This document shows positions 32,927-41,426 of a stretch of 64,000 bases of DNA, in pieces. Under the pieces are notes generated by a model. That model worked only from the letters and a program-made list of their open reading frames with translations, had not been told where the DNA came from and searched no databases. Every line of letters starts with the position of its first letter. The first letter of the stretch is position 1. The position numbers and the translations under genes are program-made. This DNA comes from SOIL31 sp964636815 (GTDB lineage: Bacteria > Babelota > Babeliae > Babelales > Vermiphilaceae), in the NCBI GenBank assembly GCA_964636815.1, contig CAZWTF010000007.1:16158-80157 (forward strand), given 5' to 3'.

Positions 32927-33157
32927 ATGTCTAAGGTTAATTATAATCATGTTGTTGGTTTATTTTGCATCATCATCGGTATTGTAGTAATCACGGTTGC
33001 ATTAGGTGATTTACTAGTACGCGTTTTTGTTGCACTTGCTGCATTATCATTAATTAATTACGGTTTACGTCTTCGTGGATTGCCACCATTACAATTGTTG
33101 TTGCCAATGCTTGCAAGCCGCAGCGGCAGTGGCCGTTGGTTTAATCAGTGGAGATAA
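32927..33157 (+). CDS. Small two-helix membrane protein of unknown function
   Basis: 76 residues. AGGGAG precedes the ATG. Two hydrophobic helices (VVGLFCIIIGIVVITVALG; LLVRVFVALAALSLINYGL), then a Leu/Pro-rich stretch and a basic tail ending RWFNQWR. It lies 3 nt before the mscS gene and is surely cotranscribed. No family recognised; an accessory of the channel is only a contextual guess. Confidence 0.75.
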   Translation: MSKVNYNHVVGLFCIIIGIVVITVALGDLLVRVFVALAALSLINYGLRLRGLPPLQLLLPMLASRSGSGRWFNQWR

Positions 33158-33160
33158 ATA

Positions 33161-33943
33161 ATGAATGATATTATAGCGTTGTACGCAGGACATTGCCTGC
33201 GTATTTTTATATTAATAATAGGTGGGATTCCCTTTATATTTTGGGTGAGTAAAATATTGGCAGCATTCTGTACTAAGCATCTTTCGCAACATGCGGGTGT
33301 GTTAGTTGGCAGGATTATTTTTTATGGTGGATTGTTGTTGATCTTTATAACTGTATTACAAGAGTTAGGTTTTAATGTTGTTGCATTGCTTGGGGCTGCA
33401 GGAGTGTTGGGTGTTGCAATAGGTTTTGCATCACAAACAGCAGTTTCTAACATTATTAGTGGATTTTTTTTATTGCTTGAACGTCCATTTTCAGTTGGTG
33501 ATATCATCAAAAGTGGTGATGTTGTTGGGTATGTGGAATCAATAGATTTACTTTCTGTTCATGTGCGTACATCTGATAATAAATTGGTGCGTTTGCCTAA
33601 TGAAACTATGTTAAAACAGTCATTAAGTAATTTGACGTATTATCCTATTAAACGCATAGATTGCATTGTATCAATACCTTATACTGTTGATGTTGAACGT
33701 GCAAGAAATACAATCAAACAAGTTGTTGCAAGTAATGATCTCTTTTTAAAAGATCCGGCAATGGTTGTGATGGTGCATAAATTAGGGCAACATGATTTTG
33801 ATGTTGAAATGAGAACTTTTTTGAAGGTACGCGTTTGGGTTGCAACAGAAAAATTCTTATCAGCGCCTGCAGTTTTGATGCAACAATTAAAAGATCATTT
33901 TGATAAAGAAGAGATTGTTGTATCGATTGTGCAAGGTAATTAA
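33161..33943 (+). CDS. MscS-family mechanosensitive channel
   Basis: 260 residues, a compact MscS. It has N-terminal hydrophobic helices, the pore-lining TM3 with glycine/alanine pattern (ALLGAAGVLGVAIGFASQTA, then VSNIISGFFLLLERPFSVGD), the beta domain (VGYVESIDLLSVHVRT, VRLPNETMLKQSLSNLT) and a C-terminal alpha/beta domain. The family releases solutes during hypo-osmotic shock in the inner membrane. GGAG 7 nt upstream. It is in an operon with the small protein 3 nt upstream and probably with the membrane protein at 34039. Confidence 0.93.
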   Translation: MNDIIALYAGHCLRIFILIIGGIPFIFWVSKILAAFCTKHLSQHAGVLVGRIIFYGGLLLIFITVLQELGFNVVALLGAAGVLGVAIGFASQTAVSNIISGFFLLLERPFSVGDIIKSGDVVGYVESIDLLSVHVRTSDNKLVRLPNETMLKQSLSNLTYYPIKRIDCIVSIPYTVDVERARNTIKQVVASNDLFLKDPAMVVMVHKLGQHDFDVEMRTFLKVRVWVATEKFLSAPAVLMQQLKDHFDKEEIVVSIVQGN

Positions 33944-34038
33944 TTCGTAAAAAAGCTTTCAATGGCTTGCAATTTTTTTCAGTAATGTGCTTGAATGCTA
34001 TTCATAATGCTGTTTTATTTTAAAAAAGGAGTGGTGCA

Positions 34039-34773
34039 ATGCACGGAAAAAAAAGTCACGTATTAGAAGCAATAGGTTTTGCTTTTAAAGAGTTAATTGA
34101 GCATGTGCGTCTTTTTGTGATGGTGCTTTTGTCTGGATTGTTCAGTATTGTCATAGTCGGTGGATTTCTTGCTTTGTTGAATAGAGGCTTTATTAGAGCT
34201 GTTTTTTCTTCACAAGCATTGCAAGATTATCAGGGGTGTGCTGGTTATGAATGCGCAACAGTTGCATATAATTCTGGTGCAGCATTGATGAGTATGGTTT
34301 CGGCTAATCTTTTTTCAGTACTTATTTCAACAATTGTACTGATACTTTTCTTGATTGCACTTGATTTGGGATTTAGAAAAATTGCACTTGATTTGCATGA
34401 TCATCATGAAAGCTCTGTTAGTAAACTATTCTCTTGTCTGAGCTTAACACCTTCAGCTCTTGTTGGATGGATTGTATACGCTTTAATGGTTTGGATTGGA
34501 TGGATTTTTTTTGTTTTACCAGGATTTATTGCATTGTTACGCTTTGCTTTTTTCCCATATTTTATTGTTGATAAGCATGCTGGTCCTATTCGTGCATTGA
34601 AAATGAGTTGGGCAATGACCAAAGATCATGTATGGGATATATTTGCTTTTTGGGCGGCAATTAAAATTATTATTTTCTTTGGCTTTTCAAGTGGTATTGG
34701 TATCGTTATTACATGGCCAATATCAACACTTGCATATGCATGTTATTACCGTAACTTTGTTGCAAAAAAATAA
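34039..34773 (+). CDS. Multi-pass membrane protein of unknown function, paralogue of 18957-19736
   Basis: 244 residues, about six hydrophobic helices. AGGAG 7 nt upstream. Contains FAFFPYFIVDKHAGPIRALK and MSWAMTKDHVWDIFAFW, the signature shared with the protein at 18957-19736, and the terminal CYYRNFVAKK. DUF975-like integral membrane proteins are the closest recognisable relatives; no activity known. It follows mscS by 95 nt on the same strand and converges on mutL with a 6-nt gap. Confidence 0.85.
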   Translation: MHGKKSHVLEAIGFAFKELIEHVRLFVMVLLSGLFSIVIVGGFLALLNRGFIRAVFSSQALQDYQGCAGYECATVAYNSGAALMSMVSANLFSVLISTIVLILFLIALDLGFRKIALDLHDHHESSVSKLFSCLSLTPSALVGWIVYALMVWIGWIFFVLPGFIALLRFAFFPYFIVDKHAGPIRALKMSWAMTKDHVWDIFAFWAAIKIIIFFGFSSGIGIVITWPISTLAYACYYRNFVAKK

Positions 34774-34779
34774 TTTTTT

Positions 34780-36726
34780 TTACAGACGTCGTCTGAATTT
34801 TTTTTCAATTTCAGATAATGATAACAGCCATCCGGTTGGCCTTCCATGTGGACAGGAAAATCGGTTGGCTGTTTTTTCTAAATCACGTAACAGCTGTTCC
34901 ATCTTTTCTTGAGTAAGTGTATCGCCTGCTTTAACAGCAGCTTTACATGCCATTTGAGCTTGTAATTTATTGTTGATTGTTTTTTTTAGTTCTTGTTGAT
35001 CTAATACATTGCTTTCTGTGATTGCTGCGATTGTTGTTTTGATTATATCATCAAGTGATTGATCTTTAAGGTGTACAGGCAGAGATTCTACTCTGAGCTG
35101 ATCGCTTGCACACTGTTCAATGATAATGCCATTGTTGGCAAAGATATCCAAGTGTGGGGTTATGATGTTCATATCGTATGCTGACAATGTAATGATATGT
35201 GGAAAGAGTAACTGTATAGTAGAAACTTCTTCAAAGCGTTGAGAAAATAGCTCATATAAAATACGTTCATGTGCTGCGTGTTGATCTACCAAGAATAATC
35301 CATCTTCTTTTTCTACGAGAATGTATGTTGTGTTGTATTGGCCGATGAGGCGGTATGATTCAGCGGGTGTGGTTGTGTTGCATAAAGAAGTATCTGAATC
35401 AGATTGTACTTGTAAATCAAGCTGTGTTGTTTCAATATTGTTTGTTTTATTGTCGGGAGCGGATAAAGTTGTGTTCGTATGGTTCGACAAGCTCACCACG
35501 AACGGAGGAGAGTCAAATTCAAATGAAGAAGGAGTTGAGTATACATTATTTAATTCGTTCGCATTGATACTTTGACTATACTCAGTAGTAAACGCTTGCC
35601 TGTCCGCCAATCCGTTCGCATTGAGCTTGTCGAAATGAGCGAACGATCTATCAAAATCAAAGGGCCTAAATTGTTGAGGCTGCGTTGAATACTGCGGCGC
35701 AGCTTTAAACGTAACATCTTTTTTTAAATGCTGAGATAAATTTTGTTCAAGAGTAGCTTTAACAGCTTGTTGTAATGCTTGTTCAACTCGTCGAGGATGC
35801 AAAAATTTTACTTCCTCTTTACGTGGATGGATATTAATGTCAACTTCATTAGGCGCGATTGTAATGTGTATTGCTGCCACAGGATAGCGGCCCGCGGGAA
35901 GAACATTTGCATATCCTTTGATAAATGCGTTACTTAAATGTTGATTTTTGATCCAACGTTTATTAACAAAAAAATAAAGACCACTTCTATCATAGCGGTA
36001 ATATTGATGATCAGAGATAACTCCAGAAATAGAAAACTCTTTTTCAGTTACTTGTAAATCTAAAAGATGATTGTTGGTTTGCGATTCCCAAATTTGCAGT
36101 GCACGGTTTTGCAAGTCAGAAGATTTTGGGCAATTCAATACTTGTTTTCCATCGGAAAACAGAAAAAAATGAATATGTGGATAATCAAAACAGAATGCAT
36201 TAAAAAGCAATTGAATTGCACGCCACTCTGTTTGCGTTGTTTTTAAAAATTTTTTACGTGCAGGAACATTAAAAAATAAGTTACGAATGCTTATGTCAGT
36301 TCCTGTTGCACATGCGATAGAGTTTATCTCAATAATTTTTTGCGCATCAACAACAACTTTGGTGCCTTCAAGTGATTGTTCTTCTTTGGTGATTAATGTT
36401 ATCTGACTGACTGATGCAATACTGGCAAGTGCTTCTCCACGAAACCCGAATGTATCAATTGTTTCTAATTCATCTACATGGCTAATTTTACTTGTTGCAT
36501 GACGATCAAAACAGAGTTGCGCATCTGTTATATCCATGCCACAACCATTATCAATAATACGAATCAATTGTTTGCCACCATCTTCAACATACAAAGCAAT
36601 GCGCGTTGCTCCAGCATCAATTGCATTTTCGATGAGTTCTTTGACGATATTTGCAGGACGTTCAACTACTTCTCCGGCTGCAATTTTTTGTGCTTCATGT
36701 GGTGGTAATTGTTTGATTTTTGCCAT
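34780..36726 (-). CDS. mutL: DNA mismatch repair protein MutL (endonuclease type), with two repeat-derived inserts
   Basis: 648 residues. The N-terminal GHKL ATPase has VKELIENAIDAGATRI, DNGCGMD, DRHATSKI and DTFGFRGEALASIASVSQ; the transducer domain follows to about 335. The C-terminal dimerisation domain has DQHAAHERILYE, which fits the DQHA(x)2E(x)4E metal-binding endonuclease motif, plus ACKAAVKAGD and SCPHGRPTG. This MutL therefore nicks DNA itself, as in MutH-less bacteria. The linker (about 335-455) contains two segments encoded by a dispersed palindromic repeat: AHFDKLNANG near residue 365 and FVVSLSNHTN near residue 410. Both keep the frame. MutS is not in the window. Confidence 0.97.
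   Translation of the reverse strand: MAKIKQLPPHEAQKIAAGEVVERPANIVKELIENAIDAGATRIALYVEDGGKQLIRIIDNGCGMDITDAQLCFDRHATSKISHVDELETIDTFGFRGEALASIASVSQITLITKEEQSLEGTKVVVDAQKIIEINSIACATGTDISIRNLFFNVPARKKFLKTTQTEWRAIQLLFNAFCFDYPHIHFFLFSDGKQVLNCPKSSDLQNRALQIWESQTNNHLLDLQVTEKEFSISGVISDHQYYRYDRSGLYFFVNKRWIKNQHLSNAFIKGYANVLPAGRYPVAAIHITIAPNEVDINIHPRKEEVKFLHPRRVEQALQQAVKATLEQNLSQHLKKDVTFKAAPQYSTQPQQFRPFDFDRSFAHFDKLNANGLADRQAFTTEYSQSINANELNNVYSTPSSFEFDSPPFVVSLSNHTNTTLSAPDNKTNNIETTQLDLQVQSDSDTSLCNTTTPAESYRLIGQYNTTYILVEKEDGLFLVDQHAAHERILYELFSQRFEEVSTIQLLFPHIITLSAYDMNIITPHLDIFANNGIIIEQCASDQLRVESLPVHLKDQSLDDIIKTTIAAITESNVLDQQELKKTINNKLQAQMACKAAVKAGDTLTQEKMEQLLRDLEKTANRFSCPHGRPTGWLLSLSEIEKKFRRRL
35473..35503. 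repeat. Dispersed palindromic repeat inside mutL, copy 1
   Basis: 31 nt: GTTCGT...ACGAAC arms around TTCGACAAGCTC. On the coding strand it encodes the FVVSLSNHT-type peptide. Inverted relative to the copy at 35614. Confidence 0.8.
35614..35644. repeat. Dispersed palindromic repeat inside mutL, copy 2
   Basis: 31 nt: GTTCGC...GCGAAC arms around GAGCTTGTCGAA. Encodes the HFDKLNAN-type peptide in MutL. It lies 110 nt from copy 1 in the opposite orientation. Confidence 0.8.
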
Positions 36727-36742
36727 GATGGTGAATAGGTAT

Positions 36743-37270
36743 TTATTTTAAAAGATATTGAGGTAATTTTATATCGTTATTTTTAGCATTTTCTAATGTA
36801 TTATTAAGACTTTTGCATACGATTGGATTTGGTTGTTTATCAAGAGAATATATTAAGGCTCCTTGTTCTTGAGCGTAGTAAATTGCTTTTCCAAAGCGAA
36901 TAGCTTCTAGCGCTTCACGATGTGTTGTTTCATCAAATTGCCCAAGGTTTTCCATCAATCCATTTGACTCTCTAATGGTGAGAGGGCAAAATATTTCAAA
37001 ATCATTAGCCCCTTTGTCATTGCTAAGTTGTTTTTTATAATAAAGAAGATTTATTAAACTATCTTTTTTTTGAGAACTATCATAAATAATTCTTGTATTA
37101 CTGAGCCAACCTCTGTAGCCCGTTTTACTAAGGATGCCTGGTATTATTGTTAGAAGTCCATTATTGAGAGGAATAATTTCGTTTTCTTTTGCTATCTCCA
37201 TGCCAAAACAGTTGTATGTTGATACTGCATTGAAAGTTGTCAATATCACAAGTAGTGTACGTGTTAACAT
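36743..37270 (-). CDS. Exported protein, member of a three-gene tandem family
   Basis: About 175 residues; family not named. Start at 37270 is set by GAGGA 7 nt upstream. Signal peptide LTRTLLVILTTFNAVSTYNC with an FGME junction, then PLNNGLLTIIPGILSKTGY, a variable middle, HREALEAIRFGKAIYYAQEQ and GALIYSLDKQPNP. The same three blocks occur in the two genes upstream (37401-37949 and 37961-38494). It is the last of the three; terminator-like sequence at 37341 separates it from the second. It lies 16 nt upstream of mutL on the same strand, so it may be read into mutL. Confidence 0.82.
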   Translation of the reverse strand: MLTRTLLVILTTFNAVSTYNCFGMEIAKENEIIPLNNGLLTIIPGILSKTGYRGWLSNTRIIYDSSQKKDSLINLLYYKKQLSNDKGANDFEIFCPLTIRESNGLMENLGQFDETTHREALEAIRFGKAIYYAQEQGALIYSLDKQPNPIVCKSLNNTLENAKNNDIKLPQYLLK

Positions 37271-37340
37271 TAAAATTCCTCTATTATTCAAAATGTTATA
37301 TTTTTCAGTATATCACGTATTAAAAAAAGCAGAAAAATAA

Positions 37341-37382
37341 AAAATCTCTTGTGCAAAAATATTGTATTGCGCAAGAGATTTT
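37341..37382. terminator. Rho-independent terminator
   Basis: Stem AAAATCTCTTGTGCA / TGCGCAAGAGATTTT (one G-U), T-run on the plus side and TTTTATTTTTC on the minus side. It ends the 37401 gene. It shares the CTTGTGCAAA...TTGCGCAAG core with the terminator at 39441. Confidence 0.85.
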
Positions 37383-37400
37383 TTATTTTTTTATCAACTT

Positions 37401-37949
37401 TTATTGTTCAGGTATTGTCATTTCATATGTTCTATTATCTAACAGTTGTTTTACATATTTTGTTATGTTTGTATTTGGTTGTTCTTTTATGGAGTATATC
37501 ACGACTCCTTGTGCATATGGCCAATACAGAGCTCTTTCCTTATCAATAGCTTTTTTTGCTTCTCGATGCGATTTTTTGTCCAGTGCGCCAAGGTAGAGCA
37601 ATTTTTTTGGTGTTTGGTCGGTAACTTTTATGATGAGTGGTGCAAAATATTTTTCCCAACCTCCTTCGCTGGCGCTGACTCTATAAGACCATAAATTTAT
37701 GACAGTATCGTTTATTTGATGAAATTCTGTGACCTCTCTACCAGAACTAAACAAATGATCAAATTTCCAGCTTTTTTTTGTTATTTTGCCAGGTATTACC
37801 GTGAGCAATCCGTCATTCAAGAGGATAGGGTTGTCATCTTTTGGAATGCTTGCTGCATTTTTGAGTTCTGTGTTGTTTTCCATACCAAAACAGTTGTTCG
37901 TTGATATTGCATTGAGAGCGATGAATAGTAAAAGTACACGTGCTAACAT
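37401..37949 (-). CDS. Exported protein, member of a three-gene tandem family
   Basis: 182 residues from the ATG at 37949 (AAAGGAG 7 nt upstream; a longer frame to 38081 overlaps the previous gene and is discounted). Signal peptide LARVLLLFIALNAISTNNC with FGME junction; PILLNDGLLTVIPGKITKKS; HREAKKAIDKERALYWPYAQ and GVVIYSIKEQPNTN match its two neighbours. Beta-rich middle with no Cys pairs. Eleven nt after 37961-38494. Function unknown; exported by prediction. Confidence 0.84.
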   Translation of the reverse strand: MLARVLLLFIALNAISTNNCFGMENNTELKNAASIPKDDNPILLNDGLLTVIPGKITKKSWKFDHLFSSGREVTEFHQINDTVINLWSYRVSASEGGWEKYFAPLIIKVTDQTPKKLLYLGALDKKSHREAKKAIDKERALYWPYAQGVVIYSIKEQPNTNITKYVKQLLDNRTYEMTIPEQ

Positions 37950-37960
37950 AAAAAACTCCT

Positions 37961-38494
37961 TTATCGAGATATTTCCAATTTTATCTTTTTGGTTTTTAAC
38001 ATGCGGCTGATGTGTTCGCATATGCTGGGATCTGGTTGCTGATCTATTGAATATATTAAAAATCCTTTTTGATGTGCCCAAAAAAGTGCTTTATTTTGAA
38101 CAATAGCTGCTTTGGCTTCATGACGATGTGTGTTGAATTTATTAAATTCTCCGAGATATTCTATATAGCTATTTGGCTGCTTAATAGTAAGTTTTATAAT
38201 GATGGGGGTAAAGTATGCTTGAGTATATCGGCTATTATCATGCGTGCATGCAGTACAATGTAATAAATTTGTTAAAGTATCAGTTTTGTTAAAAGTTTTT
38301 TCGATTCTTTTTTCGGAACCCATACAGTCATACTTGTATCCAGTTTTTGTTATTGTACCAGATACTATGGTGAGTAATCCATTGTTTAAAGGTGTAATTG
38401 TATTATCTTGAACTTGTAGTTCCATGCTAAAACAGTTGTAAGTTGATAATGCATTGCAAGTTATGAAGATTGCAAGCAGTGTACGTATTGCCAT
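37961..38494 (-). CDS. Exported protein, member of a three-gene tandem family
   Basis: 177 residues. Signal peptide IRTLLAIFITCNALSTYNC with FSME junction; PLNNGLLTIVSGTITKTGYK; HRHEAKAAIVQNKALFWAHQ and GFLIYSIDQQPDPS, the family's three blocks. It differs from its sisters by a Cys-containing loop (LLHCTACTHDNS). It follows the beta-propeller gene at 38518 by 23 nt, so the four form one transcription unit until the terminator at 37341. No known family. Confidence 0.83.
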   Translation of the reverse strand: MAIRTLLAIFITCNALSTYNCFSMELQVQDNTITPLNNGLLTIVSGTITKTGYKYDCMGSEKRIEKTFNKTDTLTNLLHCTACTHDNSRYTQAYFTPIIIKLTIKQPNSYIEYLGEFNKFNTHRHEAKAAIVQNKALFWAHQKGFLIYSIDQQPDPSICEHISRMLKTKKIKLEISR

Positions 38495-38517
38495 ACATTG
38501 TTCTCTTATGGTTGAAT

Positions 38518-39372
38518 TTATTTTTGATTATTTTGTGCAAATATAACTGCTTTGTCGTATAAACCCAGTGCCAAGAGTTTTTTTTCTGGATGCAAACAGG
38601 TTGCAAAAAGAGGTTCTCCATTATAGAGGCGGTCTAAACTATTTTCTGGCTCTACAGTAACGGGAATGTGAGTGTCTATGATTTCTTTGGTAGTGTCATT
38701 ATAGATTTGAATTGTGTTTCCCGGTGTTTCTACGGTTAAAATTTCATTGTCAGAGTTGGTTAAAACAGATGCAATGTAACGACTATTGCGATAGAAAGAT
38801 TTCACTTTTTCTTTTGTTCTAATATCAAACATGCGCACTTTGTTAAGAGAGGCAGTGATTATGAGATTGTCATATTTGTTAAAGCATATTGAGATGGGTT
38901 GATCTTGGTGTTGAATGCTGATGAGTCTTTTGTTTTCACCTAGACCAAATAATCGTACTGTATGGTTTGCAGCTACAGCTAGTTGATTGCTAGCATGATT
39001 AAATTTGATTGCATTTATTTCATCTTTATTTTCAAAAGAATGTGTTTCTTTGCAGTTAACAGCATTGGTCACGCGTGCCATAACATCATCAGATCCCGTA
39101 GCAACTATATGGTTATGAATGCAAATTGCTCTGGTAATTTCATTATGATTATCAAAAGATTGAATTTCATGTGTTGATTTAACATTAAAGAGATGTGATT
39201 TCATATCACCAGAAGCCACAGCCAAAGTTAAGGCGTTGTGGTTAAAATCGACTGCGCGAACATTTCCTGTTTGATTGAATGTTTTGATAATTTCCCATTG
39301 TTGTTTTGTTTCCATACAATTAATTGATGTTGCAACAACAAGAGAGAGCAGTAAGAAGTGCGTGTATTTCAT
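38518..39372 (-). CDS. Exported WD40-like beta-propeller protein
   Basis: 284 residues. Signal peptide YTHFLLLSLVVATSINCMET, then about six WD40-style blades: GNVRAVDFNHNALTLAVASG, ICIHNHIVATGSDDVMARV, INAIKFNHASNQLAVAANHT, ISICFNKYDNLIITASLNKV and ATCLHPEKKLLALGLYDKAV. The Trp-Asp pairs themselves are mostly degenerate. Such propellers bind partners; secreted WD40 proteins are rare in free-living bacteria but common in amoeba-associated ones. AGGA 5 nt before the ATG. First gene of the unit that continues with the three-gene family. Confidence 0.82.
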   Translation of the reverse strand: MKYTHFLLLSLVVATSINCMETKQQWEIIKTFNQTGNVRAVDFNHNALTLAVASGDMKSHLFNVKSTHEIQSFDNHNEITRAICIHNHIVATGSDDVMARVTNAVNCKETHSFENKDEINAIKFNHASNQLAVAANHTVRLFGLGENKRLISIQHQDQPISICFNKYDNLIITASLNKVRMFDIRTKEKVKSFYRNSRYIASVLTNSDNEILTVETPGNTIQIYNDTTKEIIDTHIPVTVEPENSLDRLYNGEPLFATCLHPEKKLLALGLYDKAVIFAQNNQK

Positions 39373-39440
39373 GAGGATCCTTTTTTGGATAATAATTTTT
39401 TAAAGTCCTCATCTTTTGTAGCAAATATTACTGTAATAAT

Positions 39441-39488
39441 CAAAAAATATCCCCTTGTGCAAAGTTACTTTATTGCGCAAGAGGATAT
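39441..39488 (-). terminator. Rho-independent terminator of the 39507-39806 gene
   Basis: Stem ATATCCCCTTGTGCA / TGCGCAAGAGGATAT with a 12-nt loop, followed on the minus strand by TTTTTGA. Core shared with 37341-37382. Confidence 0.8.
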
Positions 39489-39506
39489 TATATTTTTTAT
39501 AACAAC

Positions 39507-39806
39507 TTATGCTGTTTTACGTCTTTTACGAATGTAGTTTGTGCGTTTTTCTTCTTTTATTTTTATTGCTTTTTCTATGTATGCAAGTGGTGTTGGATCA
39601 CTTTTGCCTAAATTGGAGTCTTTTATCGTATGTTGTGCTGCAAAAAATTGTTCCTGGTCTTCTGCATTTAAATATTTTAAAGCAAGCCAGGTGTAGTACG
39701 CATCTTTTTTTGGAAGATTGTTGCGGAGAGATTGCATTCCCATACCAAAAAAAGTATGTGATGTGATAAGTGTGGAGGTAAATAGTATGAGCTTAATACT
39801 ATTCAT
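39507..39806 (-). CDS. Small exported protein of unknown function
   Basis: 99 residues; not recognised. AAGGA 8-9 nt upstream. Signal peptide SIKLILFTSTLITSHTFFGM, then a charged helical domain (AYYTWLALKYLNAEDQEQFF) and a very basic tail (RTNYIRKRRKTA). The terminator at 39441 ends it separately from the propeller operon. The gap 39807-40031 holds only the zwf 5' region. Confidence 0.75.
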   Translation of the reverse strand: MNSIKLILFTSTLITSHTFFGMGMQSLRNNLPKKDAYYTWLALKYLNAEDQEQFFAAQHTIKDSNLGKSDPTPLAYIEKAIKIKEEKRTNYIRKRRKTA

Positions 39807-40031
39807 ATAAGTTTCCTTTTTTAAAGAATATATATCCTAATTCGTTTCATGTGAATAATTTACTACAAATTGAAATGCTTAGCAAGTTTTGTCTTATGTA
39901 AAAAGGGTTGTGGTGCTCACCTGTATTATTATTATTTGAATAAAGAGGGTTTCATTTGAAAGGAATCTCAGATAGGTTAAGCTGATACAAGAAAGAAAAT
40001 AAGATTTTTTATACATTGAATATGAGAAGAT

Positions 40032-41426
40032 ATGAAAAACGTAACGATTATTCTTTTTGGTGCAACGGGGGATTTGAGCAAGCGTAAAATTTTGCCAGCG
40101 TTGTATCAATTTTTTGTTAAAAATAAGTTAGAAAAAGTGATAATTGTTGGTGCGGCTTTTGATGATGTAACTTCCGATCAGATGATTGATGCAGCACAAC
40201 CATTTGTTCAAGATAGAGATGAATCGGTCTGGAATGGTTTGCGCGCGATGAGTTATTATAAAAAAATTGATTTTAATAAACCTGTTGATTTTGAATCGTT
40301 GCATGTTTTTGTTCATGAATGTGAAGAAAAAAATGGAATAACCGGAAGCCGTCTTTTTTATCTTGCAACGGGATCAAACTTTTTTTGCCCCATTACGCAT
40401 AATAGTGCTGAGGTTGGATTGTTGCAGCGGAAAGAAAAGCATGATCAAGCATGGCATAGAATTGTGTATGAAAAACCGTTTGGACATGATCTGCAATCAG
40501 CGCATGAAATTAATGAATGTATTAAAAAAAATATAGATGAATCACAAGTGTATCGTATTGATCATTATTTGACCAAAGAGGTTGTTAGTAATATCGCTAT
40601 GATTCGCTTTACTAATTGTGTTCTTGAGCCTTTGTGGTCAAACAGATACATTGACCAGGTGCAAATTATTTTGAGTGAAAGTGTAGGTCTTGAAGGCCGC
40701 GGCGTTTATTATGATGCGTATGGTGCATTGCGTGATGTTGTGCAGAATCATATGCTTGAACTTCTTGCATTGATATGTATGGAATCGCCGGAAAAATTAA
40801 CGGGAGATTATATTCGTGCAGAGCGAGTAAAAGTGTTAGAAAAAGTAAAATTTATTGATGGTATTTTAGGGCAGTATGATGGGTATACTGATGAACCGCA
40901 TGTTAAAAAAGATTCAAATACAGATACTTATGCATCATTAAAACTTGCTGTTGATACACCGCGTTGGGTGGGTGTTCCTTTTTATTTAAAAACGGGTAAA
41001 AATTTAGATAAAAAAGAAACCATTATTCATATAAAATTTAAACAAGTTGATTGTTTATTGATGCGTGGGTGTCCAACTGATTCTAATTGGTTGACGATAC
41101 AAATATCACCTGAAGCAACGTTTGTTTTAACATTGAATGTAAAAAAACCAAATACAGTAAATCAGATGATGCCGGTTGGTATGGAATTTTGTCATTCATG
41201 TCTTTTTGGATTACAAACACCAGAAGCATACGAAGTATTACTTGAAGAAATTGTACGTGGTGAACAATCAATATCGGTACGATTTGATGAAATTGAACAT
41301 GCATGGAAATTGATTGATGTAATTGAAAAGCAAAAATTACCACTGTTTACGTATGAAAAAAAATCAAAAGGTCCACAAGAAGAACAACAATTTACCCAAA
41401 AACATGGAATGAGGTGGAGATCATGA
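40032..41426 (+). CDS. zwf: Glucose-6-phosphate 1-dehydrogenase
   Basis: 464 residues, slightly short for the family (about 480-500). NADP-binding GATGDLSKRKILPALYQF at the N terminus, YEKPFGHDLQSA, the active-site motif YRIDHYLTKEVVSNIAMIR (about 175-190) and RGVYYDAYGALRDVVQNHML. It catalyses glucose-6-phosphate to 6-phosphogluconolactone with NADPH formation, the entry to the oxidative pentose phosphate pathway. Its stop codon overlaps the gnd start by 4 bp. No 6-phosphogluconolactonase gene is seen in the cluster; the lactone can hydrolyse spontaneously. Confidence 0.96.
   Translation: MKNVTIILFGATGDLSKRKILPALYQFFVKNKLEKVIIVGAAFDDVTSDQMIDAAQPFVQDRDESVWNGLRAMSYYKKIDFNKPVDFESLHVFVHECEEKNGITGSRLFYLATGSNFFCPITHNSAEVGLLQRKEKHDQAWHRIVYEKPFGHDLQSAHEINECIKKNIDESQVYRIDHYLTKEVVSNIAMIRFTNCVLEPLWSNRYIDQVQIILSESVGLEGRGVYYDAYGALRDVVQNHMLELLALICMESPEKLTGDYIRAERVKVLEKVKFIDGILGQYDGYTDEPHVKKDSNTDTYASLKLAVDTPRWVGVPFYLKTGKNLDKKETIIHIKFKQVDCLLMRGCPTDSNWLTIQISPEATFVLTLNVKKPNTVNQMMPVGMEFCHSCLFGLQTPEAYEVLLEEIVRGEQSISVRFDEIEHAWKLIDVIEKQKLPLFTYEKKSKGPQEEQQFTQKHGMRWRS

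Noticed and set aside
37349..38010. Several plus-strand open frames opposite the three-gene exported family
   Set aside because: They lack ribosome sites and are antisense to genes with clear signal peptides and paralogy.
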